DNA from: an uncultured Collinsella sp.
GTDB lineage: Bacteria; Actinomycetota; Coriobacteriia; Coriobacteriales; Coriobacteriaceae
DNA: 8,668 nt
Assembly (NCBI GenBank): GCA_958372035.1
Contig: CATXML010000040.1
Coordinates: forward strand, 1 to 8,668
Direction: 5' to 3'
Each line of letters starts with the position of its first letter. Within the stretch, counting starts at the first letter, position 1. Positions 6,301 to 8,668 of the stretch are shown piece by piece. The notes under the pieces are model-generated. The model saw only the letters and a list, made by a program, of their open reading frames with translations. It did no database searches and was not told the origin of the DNA. Made by a program: the position numbers and the translations under genes.

Positions 6301-7751
6301 GCCAGCACCCAGGGGTTGACGTTTAGGAAAAACGGCACCGGTCCCAAGGTGAACTGTTCGGTCCAGTTGAGGTCGGTTCTTACCTGGAAGAGGGCCTTAA
6401 TATTGCCGTATGCGGGGTCGTTGTTGTCACCCCAGGTTTTGCCCACCCAATCGTAGGCGAGCGAGCCGTACAGCTGTGTGGCGATATCCATTGTGAACAG
6501 CAGCGTGCAATGGTGGCGAAGGAGCTTGGTGTTTCTTGGGTCGGTGCCCGAACCGGCACTCATGCTCTTGTACTGATTCCACTTCCCCTCCATCTCGTCG
6601 AGGTAGCGGTTTGCCTGCTTGGCACCCGACTCGCGCGGTGATTTCTTCCAGTATTCCGGATCAGGATTGCCCGAATCGTTCATATAGCTGGCTGGTTTGT
6701 ATCCTCCGCCAAACAGCACGTATCCAGCAAACGAGAAATCGAAGAGGATCGGAAATGTGGGTATCCAGCACGTGAACTTATTGCCGCCGATGCCGGGAAA
6801 CGCCGCGGGGAAATCAAACGGAGTGATCTCTTGGTCCATGGTGGTGGGAATGATGGTGGTCGAGCCCGATTCCGCCTTTGCGGCCGGCGCGGTGACAACG
6901 GCCATAGGGGATGAAAGCGTGTAGGTTTTGCCCTGATAGTCGAGGACAAAGCGCAGTTTGCACCCTTCTTCCAGAAGGCCCGATGCCGCGTCGAGAAACA
7001 TGTCTTCGAGTGTGAACGTCGCCAGATTATCCGCGCCCGATGCGCTGGCCTTGATCTGACCGATCTGCGTGACGGTTTCGGGTGAGCTGCCCGCGGCAGA
7101 CGTCACTTTGTTGATGCGCAGCGTTGCCTGTCCGCCCTGTGGCAGATGTGCCTGAACGGTAAAGGCGTGCGTATCGGGCTGCCCGTTTGCCGTGTCGTCT
7201 TTCGGCAATGCCATAAACGTGGCTTCAGCGTACTGGATGTCCCATTCGTCGAATGTGAGCTGGCGGAAGTACGGCTCGCCGTCGGAAAGCGGACGCGTGG
7301 GCGCGGTTATGGCGGTGCCGCCCTGAATGCGCGCAAGGGGAATCTCGACATCACGGTAGCCCGCCATACTAATGGAGATGCCGCCGTTAAAGTCGTACGC
7401 GTCAAGGAGCGTTGCCTCGTCCACGTAGCCTTCCGAAAGCGGCGCGACCTCAAAGATGGCCGTGTCTTCGTCGTCGGTCGTGGCGGTGAGCTGCTTGCCT
7501 GCGGCATAGCGTGATGTGAGCGTGACCTGGGCACCTGCGATGGGCGCATTCTTGTTGGCGACGTCGACCACGACCACACCAAACATGGTGCGCGAGAGAA
7601 CGAGCACCTTAAAGGGACCTTCTTCGTCGGCATAGGCCGCGGTGGGCGCGAACGGCAGCAGGAAGGCATTTTCGCTTCCCGGCATGCGAGGCAACATAAT
7701 GCTCGCTAGCGAGGACGCTCCGGCAACAAGTAACGAACGGCGATCAAGCAT
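3384..7751 (-). CDS. Large exported, sortase-anchored surface protein, unknown function
   Basis: A 1455-residue surface protein. The N-terminus MLDRRSLLVAGASSLAS followed by AYA|DE (cleavage near 41) is a Tat-like signal peptide. Residues about 50-135 (FGVVVVDV, NAPIAGAQVTLTS) look like a carboxypeptidase-regulatory or Ig-like beta domain. The middle (about 330-590) has a Trp-rich part, then long amphipathic strands (SFTIQIGLAVTFG, RLRVGADVDVDV). The region at about 750-1160 is beta-rich with a WSAP motif, possibly a propeller. About 1180-1305 resembles a CARDB-like Ig domain (VTVRNDGNTLL, LAPG). A Gly/Ser/Lys linker (about 1365-1400) precedes LAGTGD (about 1406-1411), a hydrophobic helix, RR and a 17-residue tail. 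LAxTG is the known class E sortase signal. The start at 7751 is chosen because GGGAG (7758-7762) is 6 bases upstream and the signal peptide begins there; the open frame to 8036 only overlaps luxR. Adhesion or ligand binding is plausible, not shown. Confidence -1.
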   Translation of the reverse strand: MLDRRSLLVAGASSLASIMLPRMPGSENAFLLPFAPTAAYADEEGPFKVLVLSRTMFGVVVVDVANKNAPIAGAQVTLTSRYAAGKQLTATTDDEDTAIFEVAPLSEGYVDEATLLDAYDFNGGISISMAGYRDVEIPLARIQGGTAITAPTRPLSDGEPYFRQLTFDEWDIQYAEATFMALPKDDTANGQPDTHAFTVQAHLPQGGQATLRINKVTSAAGSSPETVTQIGQIKASASGADNLATFTLEDMFLDAASGLLEEGCKLRFVLDYQGKTYTLSSPMAVVTAPAAKAESGSTTIIPTTMDQEITPFDFPAAFPGIGGNKFTCWIPTFPILFDFSFAGYVLFGGGYKPASYMNDSGNPDPEYWKKSPRESGAKQANRYLDEMEGKWNQYKSMSAGSGTDPRNTKLLRHHCTLLFTMDIATQLYGSLAYDWVGKTWGDNNDPAYGNIKALFQVRTDLNWTEQFTLGPVPFFLNVNPWVLAKLALAVGAHTHGSGAAFFKNISLDWSNTSGSFTIQIGLAVTFGAGVAGVASSAVRGAASLTLFIGYEKADGHQLPRLRVGADVDVDVILQFVMFKWTTKAWSGSWPTLLDSWNLSVNNGDQYVLQRSELALGGNTPYTLDACFGTPGNAETGGVPQFIASATIVTNAELLARAEVKATAVNAAPVVRDWDQAVTRIELEADAESDDTGQIEHFVHALIENDENAAPMYKYTYIGQATNAVADPNANSAGVSEDERGGIKPSSDNVLFSGVLSEAHMKLAMIAGVECLFRIASVCYGDNGRSRLVVHTRANGTWSAPTPVDFPLGFGEGDVERDGIYDYDFDVVEYTDERGNQDAYVLLVSGERPDGDNTLFDTASTAGILSVVRLRISNDETRVVSHTSWRSISRGRLQEDGYHCLQCPRITVGKTLVDGRLSGAYLHRRGTTAEKALGSEAEVALECFTLWSNVSGDSLTFRQVLRFPQAPSSIELGEPENINGKMVVPVAYETADGCGCASYAVIGQSIAGWGVMSPDATVPRAVPRPQHSGFLATVNEQLQHITWTRGASAFATQPVGAAGCGPASFSVSNNGRCVLYVENTDGKVGQTYDEEGNPVAVMGKHFRIFASTLAGDLFTEPFVMCELDHPVDQITTFLTSGGMLSALATHIVSAEQSKAELHGIEVPLVACATPTGAVATSGAVVPGTAGESFMVTVRNDGNTLLTAGTIDLYREGSSQPFSSASIGFGANARMASIYDPELAEDASANDMAHVKHALEALGARFATHPLVADNGNAVLAPGCTAQFRMSFAIPESWSDEVGKRVTLYAKARDLVALDPVTLGEIRPGANSALGAVLHELHVPDAACERSEVQVGVCDSADATGLHDAPMTADGDGGSSGGGTDKGGGSGGSSSGSGKDHGNNKRSGKAGALAGTGDVNVPLTAAAAALAAAGAGLVAYSARRTAVETDTANEVNLDRPR

Positions 7752-7757
7752 CTTGGA

Positions 7758-7762
7758 CTCCC
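7758..7762 (-). promoter_or_regulatory. Ribosome binding site of the surface-protein gene
   Basis: GGGAG on the minus strand lies 6 bases before the ATG at 7751. It decides the start in favour of the signal-peptide methionine over the far upstream start at 8036, which lies inside the LuxR coding region. Confidence -1.
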
Positions 7763-7803
7763 ATCCCGCAAATATCGGTGGAAATAATCCAATTTTGCGA
7801 GAA

Positions 7804-7866
7804 GGCGCTTCGTGGCGGTAGTGCCGTTCGATGGCCAAAATGTCCAAATTGATCGAGCGAAGCGCC
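7804..7866. repeat. Spaced 9-base inverted repeat in the luxR-surface protein intergenic region
   Basis: GGCGCTTCG (7804-7812) and its exact reverse complement CGAAGCGCC (7858-7866) are 45 bases apart in the 155-base gap before the surface-protein gene. They could be half-sites for a regulator, perhaps the adjacent LuxR protein. I find no convincing promoter in this gap. One 9-base match can arise by chance in GC-rich DNA. Confidence -1.
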
Positions 7867-7893
7867 GGGTTCCGGAACGCGTTCGATGCGCTT
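7860..7893 (-). terminator. Possible hairpin downstream of the LuxR-family gene
   Basis: AAGCGC (7860-7865) and GCGCTT (7888-7893) can pair, enclosing the perfect palindrome GTTCCGGAAC (7869-7878). The hairpin begins about 13 bases after the LuxR stop. No T-run follows directly on the minus strand, so it may be a weak or rho-assisted terminator, or part of a regulatory site. It shares bases with the spaced inverted repeat. Confidence -1.
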
Positions 7894-7906
7894 GGCGGCC
7901 CGGTCG

Positions 7907-8668
7907 CTAACGCAACATATGCGCGACCAGCTCGGCGCGTGTGCCGATGCCAAGCTTTGCGTATACGCCGGATAGGCGGTTTTTGACGGTGCCCGGCGAT
8001 ACTCCCATATGGCGTGCGATTTCGGCGTTGGTCCATCCGCGGCAGGCGAGCATGGCCATGGTGAACTCTGTGGTCGTTAAATCGTCGGCAACGTCCTCGC
8101 CCGAATCGGGGTTGTGGATGCGCCGCCAGCCGTAGCTGAAGCGGTACGTGATCTCGATGATGCGCGCGAAATCGTCAGGGTATTGCGTTTTTAGGCACGC
8201 CTCGATGAGCCCCTGTAAAAGGCCGTGGTGCTCGCCGATGAGCTCGATGAGGCCGTCGGGGCGCGCAATGTCCCAAGCGGCGCCAAAATGCGCTTTTGCG
8301 GCGTCGACGTCTTTGATACTCATGTATGCCATGGAAGCTGCCAGGTGCAGGAACAGTTCCGAGATGGGATAGCTTCCCTGTTTCATAATTAGGGCGTTTT
8401 CCGCCATGCCCAGACTGCGGCCATATTCGCCGCGCAGGTACAGGGCATGCGCCATCACGTAGCTGGCGAACAAGCGCAGGCCTTCGGGCAGATGCGCCGC
8501 AAGCGGATAAAACTCTTCGGCAGAATACGGGGAAGGCAAGTGCAGCAGGACGCTCGCGGCCGAGGCGAACAGGATATGCGTGGCGTGGACGGCGGGCGAT
8601 TCCTCGTCAGTTGGCGTATCGAGGATGCCCGCAAGGCAACGGCGGGCATCGGCGATACGGTTGAGCGA
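7907..8668 (-). CDS. LuxR-family transcriptional regulator, N-terminus outside window
   Basis: The last 253 residues of a regulator whose frame stays open to the right edge, so the true start is outside. The final 60 or so residues form a typical LuxR/GerE helix-turn-helix: LTTTEFTMAMLACRGWTNAE, then IARHMGVSPGTVKNRLSGVY and AKLGIGTRAEL. This matches the family pattern LT-x2-E, G-x-T/S-N-x-EIA, S-x2-TVKN and KLG. The rest is helical, with repeated A-x3-Y/F patterns (ALYLRGEYGRSLGMAENAL, AYMSIKDVDAAKAHFGAAWD) resembling TPR repeats, as in the C-terminal half of large MalT-like regulators. The signal sensed is unknown. It stops 155 bases upstream of the surface-protein gene in the same orientation, so that gene is a likely target, and partial co-transcription is possible. 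TTG at 8539 is not a convincing start, since coding sequence continues upstream. Confidence -1.
   Translation of the reverse strand, partial: SLNRIADARRCLAGILDTPTDEESPAVHATHILFASAASVLLHLPSPYSAEEFYPLAAHLPEGLRLFASYVMAHALYLRGEYGRSLGMAENALIMKQGSYPISELFLHLAASMAYMSIKDVDAAKAHFGAAWDIARPDGLIELIGEHHGLLQGLIEACLKTQYPDDFARIIEITYRFSYGWRRIHNPDSGEDVADDLTTTEFTMAMLACRGWTNAEIARHMGVSPGTVKNRLSGVYAKLGIGTRAELVAHMLR

Noticed and set aside
7875..7886. GAAC-GC-GTTC stretch as a second SOS box
   Set aside because: The half-sites are separated by two bases, not four, so it does not fit the LexA operator.
7752..8036. A 95-residue N-terminal extension of the surface protein starting at 8036
   Set aside because: It overlaps the LuxR helix-turn-helix coding region in another frame, is Arg/Pro-rich shadow sequence, and a signal peptide with a good ribosome binding site begins at 7751.

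Overview
The window most likely comes from a Gram-positive, high-GC actinobacterium of the class Coriobacteriia, with Collinsella or a close relative the best guess. The grounds are a GC-rich background, a perfect actinobacterial-type LexA box, a LAxTG-type sorting signal, and a variant type IIA topoisomerase that I recall mainly from clostridia and Coriobacteriia. This is recognition from memory, not a database match.

Layout: four of the five supported genes are on the minus strand. (1) 1-1369 is the 5' two thirds of a variant type IIA topoisomerase B subunit, cut by the left edge. (2) 1370-1522 is its control region, with a perfect palindrome of the LexA/SOS-box type (TCGAAC-N4-GTTCGA) and a plausible promoter. 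(3) 1523-2905 is an AAA+ ATPase of the archaeal-ATPase/DUF234 type with a nuclease-like C-terminus. It is visibly poorer in GC than its neighbours and starts with GTG. (4) 2904-3013 is a symmetric nest of four ACTCGG-N6-CCGAGT dyads, two on each side of a central AT-rich stretch. It overlaps the ATPase ribosome binding site and start codon. (5) 3045-3293 on the plus strand is a small putative two-helix membrane protein followed by a strong intrinsic terminator. (6) 3384-7751 is a 1455-residue exported surface protein with a Tat-like signal and a C-terminal LAGTG sorting signal. (7) 7907-8668 is the C-terminal part of a LuxR-family regulator, cut by the right edge, upstream of and co-oriented with the surface-protein gene.

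Three units can be inferred. The LuxR regulator and the surface protein form a likely regulator-target pair separated by 155 bases. The ATPase, the dyad array and the divergent small membrane protein form a compact island that looks acquired, and it is the best candidate here for an undescribed system. The topoisomerase gene may be damage-inducible. All three rest on sequence inspection only.
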